Shown in pieces: positions 17,116 through 25,379 of a stretch of 45,631 nt of DNA (positions are counted from its first letter, which is position 1; each line of letters starts with the position of its first letter). The DNA comes from an uncultured Erysipelotrichaceae bacterium (GTDB taxonomy: Bacteria; Bacillota_I; Bacilli_A; RF39; UBA660). A model generated the notes under the pieces. It did no database searches. It saw only the letters and a program-made list of their open reading frames with translations, and was not told where the DNA came from. The translations under genes and the position numbers were made by a program. The stretch lies in contig CACXJP010000004.1 in NCBI GenBank assembly GCA_902768065.1, positions 1 through 45,631 of the forward strand. Reading direction: 5' to 3'.

Positions 17116-17928
17116 ATGAATCAAATAAAAGAATATACAGAAACAATATTTGAAGATATAAAACATATAGATGAATTAGGTAATGAGTATTGGTTAGCAA
17201 GAGAATTAATGAAAGCATTAGAGTATAAAGAATGGAGAAAGTTTGACAAAGTAATTAAGAAAGCAATTGAGGCTTGTACAGGTAGCAATTATTATACTTT
17301 AGACCATTTTGTCTTTGAGGACAAAATGGTTAATATTGGTTCTAACACAATTAGAAAAATTCATGATTACAAATTATCAAGATATGCTTGTTATTTAATA
17401 GTTCAAAATTGTAATCCAAGAATCAAAATTATTGCTCTTGCTCAAACTTACTTTGCCATTCAAACAAGAAAACAAGAACTATCTGAAAAAGAATATAATG
17501 AACTTACTGAGGATGAAAAAAGATTATATAGAAGAAATCAAGCAAGAAAAGGCAATTATAATTTACCAGTTAATAGTGGAGTAAAAGACTTAGCTAGATT
17601 TCATAATGCTGGATATAAAGGACTTTATAATGGTGAAACGGCAGATGACATTTTTAAAAGAAAGAAATTAAGATATAGAGAAGATATATTAGATAATATG
17701 GGTAGTGAAGAACTTGCAGATAATATATTTCGAATTGCGCAAACAGATGCTAAATTAAAAAGAGATAAAGTAGATAATGAATATACAGCAAATTCTGTTC
17801 ATTATGAGGTAGGTAAGGAAGTAAGAAATAGCATTAAGAGATTAGGTGGTACCATGCCTGAAAATTTACATACACCAAATAAAAGTTTAAAAGAGTTAGA
17901 AAAAGAAAATTTGAAACTAAAAGAATAG
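17116..17928 (+). CDS. dinD: DNA damage-inducible protein D (DinD)
   Basis: A 270-residue homologue of DinD, which in E. coli is LexA-controlled and inhibits RecA filaments. The N-terminal BRO-like domain has IKHIDELGNEYWLAREL, then YKLSRYACYLIVQNCNPR and ALAQTYFAIQTRKQEL. The C-terminal part has DLARFHNAGYKGLYNG, then IAQTDAKLK and the Lys/Glu tail LKELEKENLKLKE. ATG 17116 follows AAGGAAG, which starts on the stop codon of the comEC copy. There is no independent promoter, as with the DUF1016 gene. A second, interrupted copy lies at 20,633 and 27,620. RecA inhibition here is inferred from the family. Confidence 0.88.
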   Translation: MNQIKEYTETIFEDIKHIDELGNEYWLARELMKALEYKEWRKFDKVIKKAIEACTGSNYYTLDHFVFEDKMVNIGSNTIRKIHDYKLSRYACYLIVQNCNPRIKIIALAQTYFAIQTRKQELSEKEYNELTEDEKRLYRRNQARKGNYNLPVNSGVKDLARFHNAGYKGLYNGETADDIFKRKKLRYREDILDNMGSEELADNIFRIAQTDAKLKRDKVDNEYTANSVHYEVGKEVRNSIKRLGGTMPENLHTPNKSLKELEKENLKLKE

Positions 17929-17938
17929 ATAATAAATG

Positions 17939-17947
17939 TGTTATAAT
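17939..17947 (+). promoter_or_regulatory. Extended -10 promoter
   Basis: TGTTATAAT, 10 bases after the dinD stop. It drives the gene at 17,966 and excludes an earlier in-frame ATG (17,936). Confidence 0.75.
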
Positions 17948-17965
17948 GTACATAGAGGTGACATT

Positions 17966-18985
17966 ATGCGTAATTCTCCAACTGATAATTATGATAGTAT
18001 TGCCTTAATTGGGAATAGTCCATCTGATATAAAATTTATGCATTATTTATTTGAATCTCAAGGGGTTAAAGGCGTTTATGATTTTAATTTTGAATTATCT
18101 GATTTAGATAAAGATGATATTCTTAAAAGAATCGCATATTACTTTGGTAGTCGTGGTCCAGTTTTAATTGATAATAATGGGCTTAGACAATTATTTGAGA
18201 AATATGGCATTAATGAAACTATAAGTATTCCAAAATTAAGTGCACAAGATATTATAAATCAAATAAATTTTTGCATGCAAAGTGATGTGGTATATGTTTG
18301 TAATTCTTGTGGTGAGATTAGTAATTATATATCATTTATACTTGGATATCTAATGTCAAAGAAGCAAGAAATATTTTTTTGGAATGATATAGATGAATCA
18401 GAGTGGCTAATGTCCTCTATTACCAAAAATAACAATCACGGTTTTAAAGAAACAATTGTATTTCCTTTAGAAATAGTGAGAGTATTAGCTTTTCCATATA
18501 TCCTAAATGAAGATAATGATGATAAAAAAATTGGTGTACCAAGAAATACGACTTTTAGCATTGATACAGAAGAAGCTATAGAAACGCTTCCTAAAACAGT
18601 TGTTTTTTTAGGAAGTTTAAGAAAGCAGTTAGACTCTATAAAAAATCAAGCCTATGAATATCAGAAAAATGGATATACTGTATTAGCACCAAAAATATCT
18701 GCTGTAAAGAAAGATACTAATGGTTTTATTATATTTGAAGATGATGAAAGTGATGAACCAATTCTTATAGAAAAAGATTTCTTAGAAAAATGCCTTAAAT
18801 CCGAAGAAATTGTCATTTGTGATAAAGATGGTTACATAGGAAATACAGTTATGATGGAAATGGGATATTTACTTGGAAAAGGCAAGAAAATAAAATTAAT
18901 TGAAGAACCAATTGAAAAATGGGTTATGGCTACAATCGAGCATTTAGAAAACCAAATGGAGACGGTTGCAAAACGACATATTTAA
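17966..18985 (+). CDS. Nucleoside deoxyribosyltransferase-like protein
   Basis: A 339-residue cytoplasmic protein made of two Rossmann-like halves. The C-terminal half (~195-320) has VVFLGSLRK, an acidic insert, then EIVICDKDGYIGNTVMMEMG and YLLGKGKKIKLI. This is the pattern of nucleoside 2-deoxyribosyltransferase-like folds, where an Asp and a Glu-x-Gly-x-A/L segment build the active site. The N-terminal half (IALIGNSPSDIKFMHYLF...DVVYVCNSCGEISNYISFILG) looks like a diverged repeat of the same fold. The true reaction is unknown; similar folds act as nucleotide or NAD sensors. The start ATG 17966 has AGAGGTGA upstream. Confidence 0.5.
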   Translation: MRNSPTDNYDSIALIGNSPSDIKFMHYLFESQGVKGVYDFNFELSDLDKDDILKRIAYYFGSRGPVLIDNNGLRQLFEKYGINETISIPKLSAQDIINQINFCMQSDVVYVCNSCGEISNYISFILGYLMSKKQEIFFWNDIDESEWLMSSITKNNNHGFKETIVFPLEIVRVLAFPYILNEDNDDKKIGVPRNTTFSIDTEEAIETLPKTVVFLGSLRKQLDSIKNQAYEYQKNGYTVLAPKISAVKKDTNGFIIFEDDESDEPILIEKDFLEKCLKSEEIVICDKDGYIGNTVMMEMGYLLGKGKKIKLIEEPIEKWVMATIEHLENQMETVAKRHI

Positions 18986-19011
18986 ATTGCATTTATTGCA
19001 ATTTTTTTATG
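18985..19011 (+). terminator. Rho-independent terminator
   Basis: AAATTGCA/TTGCAATTT around a short TTTA loop, then T. Confidence 0.75.
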
Positions 19012-19021
19012 CATAAATTCA

Positions 19022-19613
19022 TATGTATAAACGTATGTCACCACATGGAGACTACGATCATATGGGAGAAGCAATTAATTTAGTAGAAAACATTAAAGTA
19101 GAGAAAGTTATATTCAACTGTGGGAAGTCCAATTATTTAGAAAAGGAGTTAATAAAGGTATTGAATAGAAAAAAAATAAAGTATTATTACTGTATTAAAG
19201 AGTTAAATATTGATAATAACAAATTATATTTTTTACAAACAAATATTTATGATAATGAAAATGATAATTCAAATGTTATCTATACAGAACTTAATGGATA
19301 TAAATTTATGTTTATGGGAGATGCATCAGTTACTACAGAAAAAGAAATATTAGATAAATATAATCTATCAGATATAGATGTATTAAAAGTAGGACATCAT
19401 GGAAGTAAGACAAGTAGTAGTAAATACTTTATTGATGCGATAAATCCTAAATATTCTGTAATTAGTGTTGGAAGGAATAACAGATATGGACATCCAAATA
19501 AAGAAGTATTAGATAATTTATATAATTCAAAAATATATAGAACAGATCAAGATGGGAGTATTATGTTTAAGATTAAAAATAATGAATTAAATATTGAAAC
19601 GTGTGAACCATAA
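19022..19613 (+). pseudogene. comEC 3'-end copy, long type
   Basis: Homology starts at GTCACCACATGGAGA and runs in frame to the comEC stop, as PHGDYDHMGEA...VGHHGSKTSSS...VGRNNRYGHPN. It is preceded by a terminator and lacks a ribosome site. Its first ~150 bases are nearly identical to the truncated copy at 30,089, closer than either is to comEC. A promoter follows its stop. Confidence 0.8.
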
Positions 19614-19626
19614 ATGTGTATTAGTA

Positions 19627-19635
19627 TGATATAAT
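19627..19635 (+). promoter_or_regulatory. Extended -10 promoter of the radical SAM gene
   Basis: TGATATAAT, 13 bases after the stop of the comEC copy. Confidence 0.75.
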
Positions 19636-19668
19636 ATATTAAAAATATTAAATGTTGGTGGTGAAAAA

Positions 19669-20424
19669 ATGTTTGATAATGGATATATCTTTGCTAATGA
19701 CAATAAAAGAGTATTTATTAATAGTTCTTTAGGATGCAAAGCTCAATGTTCATATTGTTATTTACCTATACTTGGATACAACAAGTCTATAAAAAAAACT
19801 ATCTCTGCAAAAAAAATAATTGAATTGTTAGAGCAAAATAATTTAGATATAAATAATAATACATTAATATCAATAGGTTGTTTTTCTGAGTGCTGGGATG
19901 AAAATAATAAAAAAGAAACCATAGATATAATTAAATATTTTTTAAAAAAAGGAAATCAAATTCAGTTGTCTACAAAATGCAAAATTTTAAAAAAGGAACT
20001 TGCAGAAATATTACCACTCATAAAATATCCCGGACAATTAATTATTTTTGTTAGTTCAGCAACTATATCTAAACATAATATTTATGAAAAAAACACCACA
20101 TCAATTTCAGAAAGGTTTAAAACATTTGAAATTTCAAAAAGTACAAATATACCTGTTGTTTTATATATTAAACCAGTTTTACAAAATATTACTATAAATG
20201 ATATAGATCTATATAAAAAATATATCGAGAAATATGATATAAAAGATGTAGTGGTTGGCAGTATATTTTCAAATAAAAAATCTGAAGAAACAGTACATTT
20301 CTCTAACAAAAATGAGTTGTTTTATAGTAAATGTCAAGACGAAGAATTAATAATTTCTAAATTATCAAAGATTACAAATATATACAGAAGAAGTTCTGAA
20401 GTAATGGAAAAGTATAAAAACTAG
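19669..20424 (+). CDS. Radical SAM protein
   Basis: A 251-residue protein with GCKAQCSYCYLP at residues ~24-35, the CxxxCxxC site that holds the 4Fe-4S cluster cleaving S-adenosylmethionine. A following SIGCFSECWDE stretch fits the second strand of the partial TIM barrel, and VVLYIKPVL lies later in the barrel. No C-terminal SPASM-type Cys cluster is present, which argues against peptide-maturase classes. It resembles small SplB-like or uncharacterised members. Single-gene cassette: its own promoter, GGTGGTGA ribosome site and terminator. The substrate is unknown. Confidence 0.75.
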   Translation: MFDNGYIFANDNKRVFINSSLGCKAQCSYCYLPILGYNKSIKKTISAKKIIELLEQNNLDINNNTLISIGCFSECWDENNKKETIDIIKYFLKKGNQIQLSTKCKILKKELAEILPLIKYPGQLIIFVSSATISKHNIYEKNTTSISERFKTFEISKSTNIPVVLYIKPVLQNITINDIDLYKKYIEKYDIKDVVVGSIFSNKKSEETVHFSNKNELFYSKCQDEELIISKLSKITNIYRRSSEVMEKYKN

Positions 20425-20446
20425 ATTGCAATTTGCAATCTTTTTG
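20424..20446 (+). terminator. Rho-independent terminator
   Basis: GATTGCA/TGCAATC with T5, overlapping the radical SAM stop. Confidence 0.85.
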
Positions 20447-20449
20447 TAT

Positions 20450-20616
20450 GTACTAAATACTCAATACCAGTTGGAAAGAATAACAGATATGGACATCCAA
20501 ATAAAGAAGTATTAAATGTACTAGATAAATCTAAAATATATAGAACAGATCGAGATGGTAGTATTATGTTTAAGATTAAAAATAATAAATTAAAGATTGA
20601 TACTTGTAGTCCGTAG
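20450..20616 (+). pseudogene. comEC 3'-end remnant, short type
   Basis: It begins with ACTAAATACTC (comEC codon ~621, with a small deletion), then CCAGTTGGAAAGAATAAC, and runs in frame through GHPNKEVLNVLDKSKIYRTD to the stop TAG. The junction is shared with the copies at 12,083 and 29,680. It is followed by AAAGAAAG, which serves the second dinD. Confidence 0.8.
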
Positions 20617-20632
20617 AAAGAAAGTTGATGAA

Positions 20633-20998
20633 ATGAATGAGATAAAAGAATATACAAATAAAATGTTTGAAGACATTAAACATATTGATGAATTTGGTAA
20701 TGAATATTGGTTAGCAAGAGAATTACAAAGTATTTTAGGATGCAATCAGTGGAGAAGTATAAATGATTTAATTGTAAGAGCTATATCAGCTTGTAAAGAA
20801 AGTAAATATAATATTGATGACCATTTTGCGTTGTACCGCAAAATGGTTGATATAGGATCTAAAACAACAAGAAAAATTATAGATTATAAACTATCTAGAT
20901 ATGCATGTTATTTAATTGTAATGAATGGAAATCCTCAAAAAGAAATAATTGCTCTTGCTCAAACTTATTTTGCTATTCAAACAAGAAATCTAGTTTAG
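20633..20998 (+). pseudogene. dinD copy 2, 5' part, truncated by a mobile element
   Basis: The first ~118 codons of a second dinD (IKHIDEFGNEYWLAREL...ALAQTYFAIQTR) closely follow the copy at 17,116, then break off into foreign sequence after CAAACAAGAAA and stop at 20,996. The matching 3' end is found 6.6 kb downstream at 27,620-27,691. About 130 codons between are missing. Like copy 1 it follows a comEC copy with only a ribosome site between, so comEC tail plus dinD moved or was duplicated as a unit. Confidence 0.85.
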
Positions 20999-21003
20999 GA
21001 CAA

Positions 21004-21138
21004 ATGACAAATAATATAAAAAATATAGATTTACTTTATTTTCAAGGATTAATTAAAAGAACAGCATTTTATATAAAACCTAAAGAAGATGCAGATAGTG
21101 ATTATAATTTAGATATTTTAATATCAATTAGTATATAA
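21004..21138 (+). CDS. Small hypothetical protein at the left edge of the element
   Basis: An open frame of 44 residues (MTNNIKNIDLLYFQGLIKR...). A weak AGGAC site lies upstream. It may be a real accessory gene or the tail of a larger lost gene. No family is recognised. Confidence 0.35.
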   Translation: MTNNIKNIDLLYFQGLIKRTAFYIKPKEDADSDYNLDILISISI

Positions 21139-21271
21139 ATGTCCTCATTTTGATATTAAAATAAATAATTTACTTATAAGTATTTAAAAAGTAATTGGTT
21201 ATGAAATAATTAAGGGTATGTTTAACGACATATCTTTTTTATTGTGTAAAAAAGAAAGGAGAAACGATATT

Positions 21272-22567
21272 ATGAATTTAAATTATGCAATATTTAGAAG
21301 TGAACCTATTTATACTATACCTGATTTAGCACAAATAGGATCACATAATAAATGAGAAAAGAAAGCTTATCAATCAAATAAAGATATTAAAATAAACCTG
21401 AGTAAAAACAATATAGAACTTGTTCCTTTAAATGTTAAATATGTTAAAGGTTTTGATGAATTAACTAAAGAATATAAAAAAGAACACGAAGAAAGAATGA
21501 AAACTGAACGAGCTGATAGAAAGAAAAGATACCATGAAATGTTAAATAGTTCTAAAAATGTAGTTGCTGATGAATTAGTTATGACTGCTTCACATAATTT
21601 CTTTAAAGATATGTCTAGAGAACAAATAAAAGATTGGGCTGATACTTGTATGGATTTTGTTTATAATGATTTAGGTTATAAGAAAGAACAAATACTTCAT
21701 GCAACTATCCATTTAGATGAAGAAACACCACATATTCATTGTGTAGTAGTTCCACTTGTTAAGAAATTAGATAAAAGAACTAATACAGAACGATACACTA
21801 TTTCTAAAAAACAATATATCAAAGATAAAATTCAATTATCACATTTACAAGACTTATATCATAAAAGACTAACTGATAAAGGTTATGATCTAGAAAGAGG
21901 TATTAAAGGAAGTGATAATAAACACATTAAAATAAAAGAATATAAACAACTTACTAAAAAACTAAATCATGAATTAAATGTTAAAAATGATAGATTTGAT
22001 AAAGCAATGAATGATTTTGAAGAAAAAATGAAAACTACTAAACAAACATTAATTATTGATAAAGAATTTGTTAAGGTTAAAAAAGATACTTTTGAAAGTA
22101 TGAATAATGTAATTAAAGAATCTAAAAAAGTAATGGAATTACAACCTAAACTACAAACAATATTCAATGAAGTTGATAATTATGCTAATAGTTATAAATC
22201 ACTTGAAAAAGAAAATCAAAAATATAAGAAAGAAATTAGTAAACTAGAATATGAAAATCAAAACCTAGAACAAGAAAATAGAAGTTTAATTTATAGATTA
22301 AATGAACTATTTCAATTATTAAAGAAATTTTTAAGAAAACTATTACAACGAGGTAATGACTACACTAAAGATGAAACTGCTCTAGTTGTTAAAGATTGTT
22401 ATGATAATAGTGAGTTTTATATGGGAGATGTTGTAAGAATATCTAAAGGGGCAACTAAACAAGATGAATTATTTGATTATGTTGAAGCACCTGATTATTA
22501 TAAAGAACGAGTTAGAGATTATGATGAGGATGAATATAATAAAGATGATTTTGATATGTTTAGATAG
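21272..22567 (+). pseudogene. MobV-type relaxase (plasmid mobilization protein) with in-frame stop
   Basis: From ATG 21272 (AAAGGAG site ten bases upstream) the frame reads MNLNYAIFRSEPIYTIPDL then GSHNK, meets TGA at 21353 (codon 28) and continues EKKAYQSNKDI, the conserved HNxR...Y.N.D opening of MobV relaxases. The stop replaces the position usually held by Arg, one base change from CGA or AGA. The rest is intact for ~400 codons, including the metal motif HLDEETPHIHCVVVP and a coiled coil (~520-850 nt from the start). Translation from ATG 21497 would give 356 residues without the N-terminal motif. MobV proteins nick oriT and start plasmid transfer. Confidence 0.85.
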
Positions 22568-22594
22568 TATTTTTTATAAAAATGTTTAAATACC

Positions 22595-22623
22595 TTGCAA
22601 TTTAATCAAAAATGTTGTATAAT
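22595..22623 (+). promoter_or_regulatory. Strong promoter of the folE operon
   Basis: TTGCAA at 22595-22600, a 17-base spacer, TATAAT at 22618-22623. It lies directly after the mobV stop. Confidence 0.8.
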
Positions 22624-22655
22624 ATCAGTCAATGTTTTATGAGGGGGGAGATAGT

Positions 22656-23213
22656 ATGCAAGATAAATTTTTAGAAAGCATAAAAGCAGGATTTGTAAAT
22701 CAAATAGAAGAAATAATTAATGAGGCAAAATTGAAATCGGAAGAAGATAATTTAAGCGCTATCGATACTTTAGGGTTAATTAATAACAATATTAGTTCTT
22801 GGATATCTTCAATAAATGGAATGATTCATATTGATGATGCATTATTAACTAAGGTTGCTAGCTTAAAAAAGCCTTTCGTTAGTGCTGCTAAAAAAGAAGT
22901 AGCAATAGAAGTTTCTAAAATAATAGAAAATGAGCAATCTGATGTAACTTCAAAGATTAATGATTTTGTGAATGGCTTAAAGAAAAAAGGTATTGATTTA
23001 GATCGAGATAGTAAGGAAGATAAAAAAGAAACAACACCTAAAATTGATACTGAAATTCATTCAAGAACTATAGATACTTCGTCTTATGATTCAGAACCTT
23101 CATTTGGTTTAGGTAGACAACGTGTTTTAAAAAGAGAATTTGAGAGTCCAAGAAGAACTACTTCTGATTGTCCACCAGATTCTTGTGGCGGTGGCGGAGG
23201 TTGTGGTTGCTAG
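22656..23213 (+). CDS. Hypothetical protein with Cys/Gly tail (operon leader gene)
   Basis: A 185-residue soluble protein. Residues ~1-125 look helical and charged (QIEEIINEAKLKSEEDN..., VASLKKPFVSAAKKEV). A polar linker with many Ser/Thr/Asp follows, and the C-terminus is CPPDSCGGGGGCGC, four Cys in 14 residues. The tail could bind a metal, carry a modification or be a peptide substrate; none is proven. The start ATG 22656 follows GAGGGGGGAG. The gene is first in an operon with folE, a deaminase, a methyltransferase and a PNPOx-like protein. A hairpin with T6 just after it may attenuate the downstream genes. The family is not recognised. Confidence 0.6.
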   Translation: MQDKFLESIKAGFVNQIEEIINEAKLKSEEDNLSAIDTLGLINNNISSWISSINGMIHIDDALLTKVASLKKPFVSAAKKEVAIEVSKIIENEQSDVTSKINDFVNGLKKKGIDLDRDSKEDKKETTPKIDTEIHSRTIDTSSYDSEPSFGLGRQRVLKREFESPRRTTSDCPPDSCGGGGGCGC

Positions 23214-23227
23214 CCACTTTTTTATTT
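23203..23227 (+). terminator. Hairpin between the Cys-tail gene and folE
   Basis: GTGG/CCAC around TTGCTAG then T6. It overlaps the stop and is a weak stem, so partial read-through to folE is likely. Confidence 0.5.
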
Positions 23228-23243
23228 ATAAAGGGGGATTTAT

Positions 23244-23783
23244 ATGGATGAAAAACTAATCAAAAAAGCTGTATATGATTTATTAAAGGCAATAGGTGAG
23301 AATCCTGAACGTGAAGGATTAAAGGATACTCCTCAAAGAGTAGCAAAAATGTATTCTGAAATCTTATCATATCCTGAAATTAATTACACTACTTTTGAAG
23401 ATAAATATGATGATTTAGTAATGGTTAAAAATATTGAATTTTGTTCTATGTGTGAGCATCATCTATTACCTTTTTATGGTATAGCTCATATAGCATATAT
23501 TCCTAACAATAAAATTATTGGACTTAGTAAAATTGCAAGAGTTGTAGAAAAGCATTCAAGAAAATTACAAGTACAAGAACGTATGACTGAAGATATTTTG
23601 AATGAATTAAAAGAAAAACTTAATACTAATAATATAGCAATTTATATAGAGGCAAAACATATGTGTATGATATCTAGAGGTGTAAAAAAAGAATTATCAG
23701 GTACAATAACTACTAAATTGAGTGGCACATTCAAAAATGAAAGAAAAAGTGATTTTTACTTTTTGTTAGGTAAGTGTAATTAA
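23244..23783 (+). CDS. folE: GTP cyclohydrolase I
   Basis: A 179-residue enzyme converting GTP to 7,8-dihydroneopterin triphosphate, first step to folate, other pterins and 7-deazapurines. The zinc and active-site motifs are intact: FCSMCEHHLLPFYG (Cys and His ligands), IIGLSKIAR, and KHMCMISRGVKK (second Cys ligand). The N-terminal GENPEREGLKDTPQRVAKMY is typical. The C-terminus is a little extended (KSDFYFLLGKCN). ATG follows AAAGGGGGA. No other folate genes are near. The next gene begins two bases after the stop. Its place on a mobilizable element suggests a special pterin or deazapurine product rather than housekeeping. Confidence 0.95.
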   Translation: MDEKLIKKAVYDLLKAIGENPEREGLKDTPQRVAKMYSEILSYPEINYTTFEDKYDDLVMVKNIEFCSMCEHHLLPFYGIAHIAYIPNNKIIGLSKIARVVEKHSRKLQVQERMTEDILNELKEKLNTNNIAIYIEAKHMCMISRGVKKELSGTITTKLSGTFKNERKSDFYFLLGKCN

Positions 23784-23784
23784 A

Positions 23785-24762
23785 ATGAACTACGAAAAGT
23801 ATATGCAGATTGCTATTAATGAAGCAAAAAAAGGAATTGAAATTGGGGAACAACCTTACGGTGCTGTGTTAGTAGCAGATGGAAAAATTGTATCTGTTGC
23901 ACATAATGAGGTATTATCTTCAAAAAATATTTTAAATCATGCTGAAATAGTTGCTATAAATAATTACTTAAATTCTATGACTAATAAACCGAATGATTTG
24001 ACACTTATTACTACTTGTGAGCCATGTGTTAAATGTTTTGGAACTGCTATAAAATTAGGCGTAAATAGATTTGTATATGGTTCAGATTTGGAAACTGCAA
24101 TTAGTTATGGTTCTAATGATATTCATTTAGGAATTAATGATTTTAAATCAATTTATAAATTTGAAACTATAAGCGGTGTATTAAAGAATGAATGCGATAT
24201 GCTGTTAGATACATTTTATTTTAGAAATAATGTTGTAACTTATTCAACAGGAAATGATGAGGAAATTTTTTGGATGAAAAGAGCCTTACAAGTTGGAAAA
24301 AAAGGAATGATAGAAAATGATGAATTACCAATAGGGGTTGTATTAGTTGCAGGAAATAGATTATTGACCGAAACGTGCACACTTACATATACACTTAATT
24401 CACCAATTACTCATGGTGACTTTATGGCATTATTCAATGCTGAAAGAGAAGTATATTCTCCAAATATTGAAAGGCCTTTGGTTCTTTATAGTTCACTTGA
24501 ACCACATTTACTGGGGTTTGGTGCAGCGATAAAATGTAAAGTTGATAAAGTTGTATTTGGTTTAGAAGCAATACCAGATGGTGGTTCTTGTTATTTAAAA
24601 AATATGGTTGGAATTAAAGAAAGAATACCAAAAGTAGTTGGAGGAGTTTTACGAGAAGAACAGTATAAATTAATGAAAGAATTTTTAGAAACCCATGAAG
24701 AAAATCGTGTTGGTTATGGTTATGCAAAAAGTCTTGTAAAATTATATGAGAAAGGAAGATAA
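23785..24762 (+). CDS. Tandem nucleoside-deaminase-fold protein with degenerate second domain
   Basis: A 325-residue protein containing two cytidine-deaminase-like domains. Domain 1 (~1-150) has the complete zinc site: HAEIVA and TCEPCVKC (HAE plus PCxxC). Domain 2 (~155-310) repeats the fold (FWMKRALQVGKKGM..., LPIGVVLVAG) but has HGDFMALFNAE and SSLEPHLLGFGAAIKC, lacking Glu of HAE and both Cys. One active and one structural domain in a chain recalls tRNA-deaminase heterodimers or APOBEC-type double domains. The substrate may be guanine, a pterin or a cytosine compound; unknown. It is tightly packed between folE and the methyltransferase. Confidence 0.8.
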   Translation: MNYEKYMQIAINEAKKGIEIGEQPYGAVLVADGKIVSVAHNEVLSSKNILNHAEIVAINNYLNSMTNKPNDLTLITTCEPCVKCFGTAIKLGVNRFVYGSDLETAISYGSNDIHLGINDFKSIYKFETISGVLKNECDMLLDTFYFRNNVVTYSTGNDEEIFWMKRALQVGKKGMIENDELPIGVVLVAGNRLLTETCTLTYTLNSPITHGDFMALFNAEREVYSPNIERPLVLYSSLEPHLLGFGAAIKCKVDKVVFGLEAIPDGGSCYLKNMVGIKERIPKVVGGVLREEQYKLMKEFLETHEENRVGYGYAKSLVKLYEKGR

Positions 24763-24763
24763 T

Positions 24764-25378
24764 ATGGATTTTGATTATTTCTATTCTAAACAAAAAAGTT
24801 ATTTTGGTGAAGAACCATCTGACGGACTTGTAGCAATGCTAAAACAATATCAAGTTAATATTGGAAAGGCATTGGATATTGGCGCAGGTGAAGGACGAAA
24901 TTCAGTTTATTTGGCAGGATTGGGATTTGATGTAACTTCCATAGAACCAACAAAAGATGGCTCAAACAAGATAATTGAAAAATCCAATCAGTTAGACTTG
25001 AATATAAATGTATTAAATTGTGATTATTTAAGTGAAAATTTGAATGAAAAATATGATTTTATAATTGCAGGGACATCATTAGATCATATGGAAAAAGATT
25101 ATTTAGATAAAGCAGTAGAAAAATTAAAGGGTAGCTTAAACAAAGGTGGACTAGTTTATATTGTTGTATTTACTCAAGATGATCCTGGATATTTAAAACA
25201 ATTAGATAATGCTAGTGAGTGTTCTGATTTTATTAAACATTATTTTTCTAAAAATGAATTGAGAGATTATTTCAAAGAATTTGATATTTTATATTACAAT
25301 GAGTATATAAAACCAGATAATTCTCATGGCAAACCACATGTTCACGGAAAAGCAAAATTAATTGCAAGGAAAATATAA
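24764..25378 (+). CDS. Class I SAM-dependent methyltransferase (TehB-like)
   Basis: A 204-residue Rossmann-fold methyltransferase. Motif I is ALDIGAGEGRNSVYLAGLG (~37-55), the acidic end of strand 2 is in VTSIEPT, motif post-I is NVLNCDYL, and motif IV is YDFIIAGTSLDHM. The Gly-rich loop with GRNSVYLA resembles the TehB and UbiE-like small-molecule branch. The substrate is unknown; context suggests the product of the deaminase/FolE pair or a toxic compound. The start ATG 24764 follows AAAGGAAG and lies one base after the deaminase stop. Confidence 0.85.
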   Translation: MDFDYFYSKQKSYFGEEPSDGLVAMLKQYQVNIGKALDIGAGEGRNSVYLAGLGFDVTSIEPTKDGSNKIIEKSNQLDLNINVLNCDYLSENLNEKYDFIIAGTSLDHMEKDYLDKAVEKLKGSLNKGGLVYIVVFTQDDPGYLKQLDNASECSDFIKHYFSKNELRDYFKEFDILYYNEYIKPDNSHGKPHVHGKAKLIARKI

Positions 25379-25379
25379 T

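Noticed and set aside
20082..20657. Minus-strand open frames at 20,082-20,309 and 20,421-20,657
   Set aside because: They are antisense to the radical SAM gene and to comEC/dinD copies, with no ribosome site and hydrophobic low-complexity translations.
21353..21355. Alternative genetic code with TGA as Trp
   Set aside because: Conserved genes read through without internal TGA, and TGA ends comEA, the LRR pilin and the Nudix gene at sensible places. The mobV TGA replaces an Arg position.
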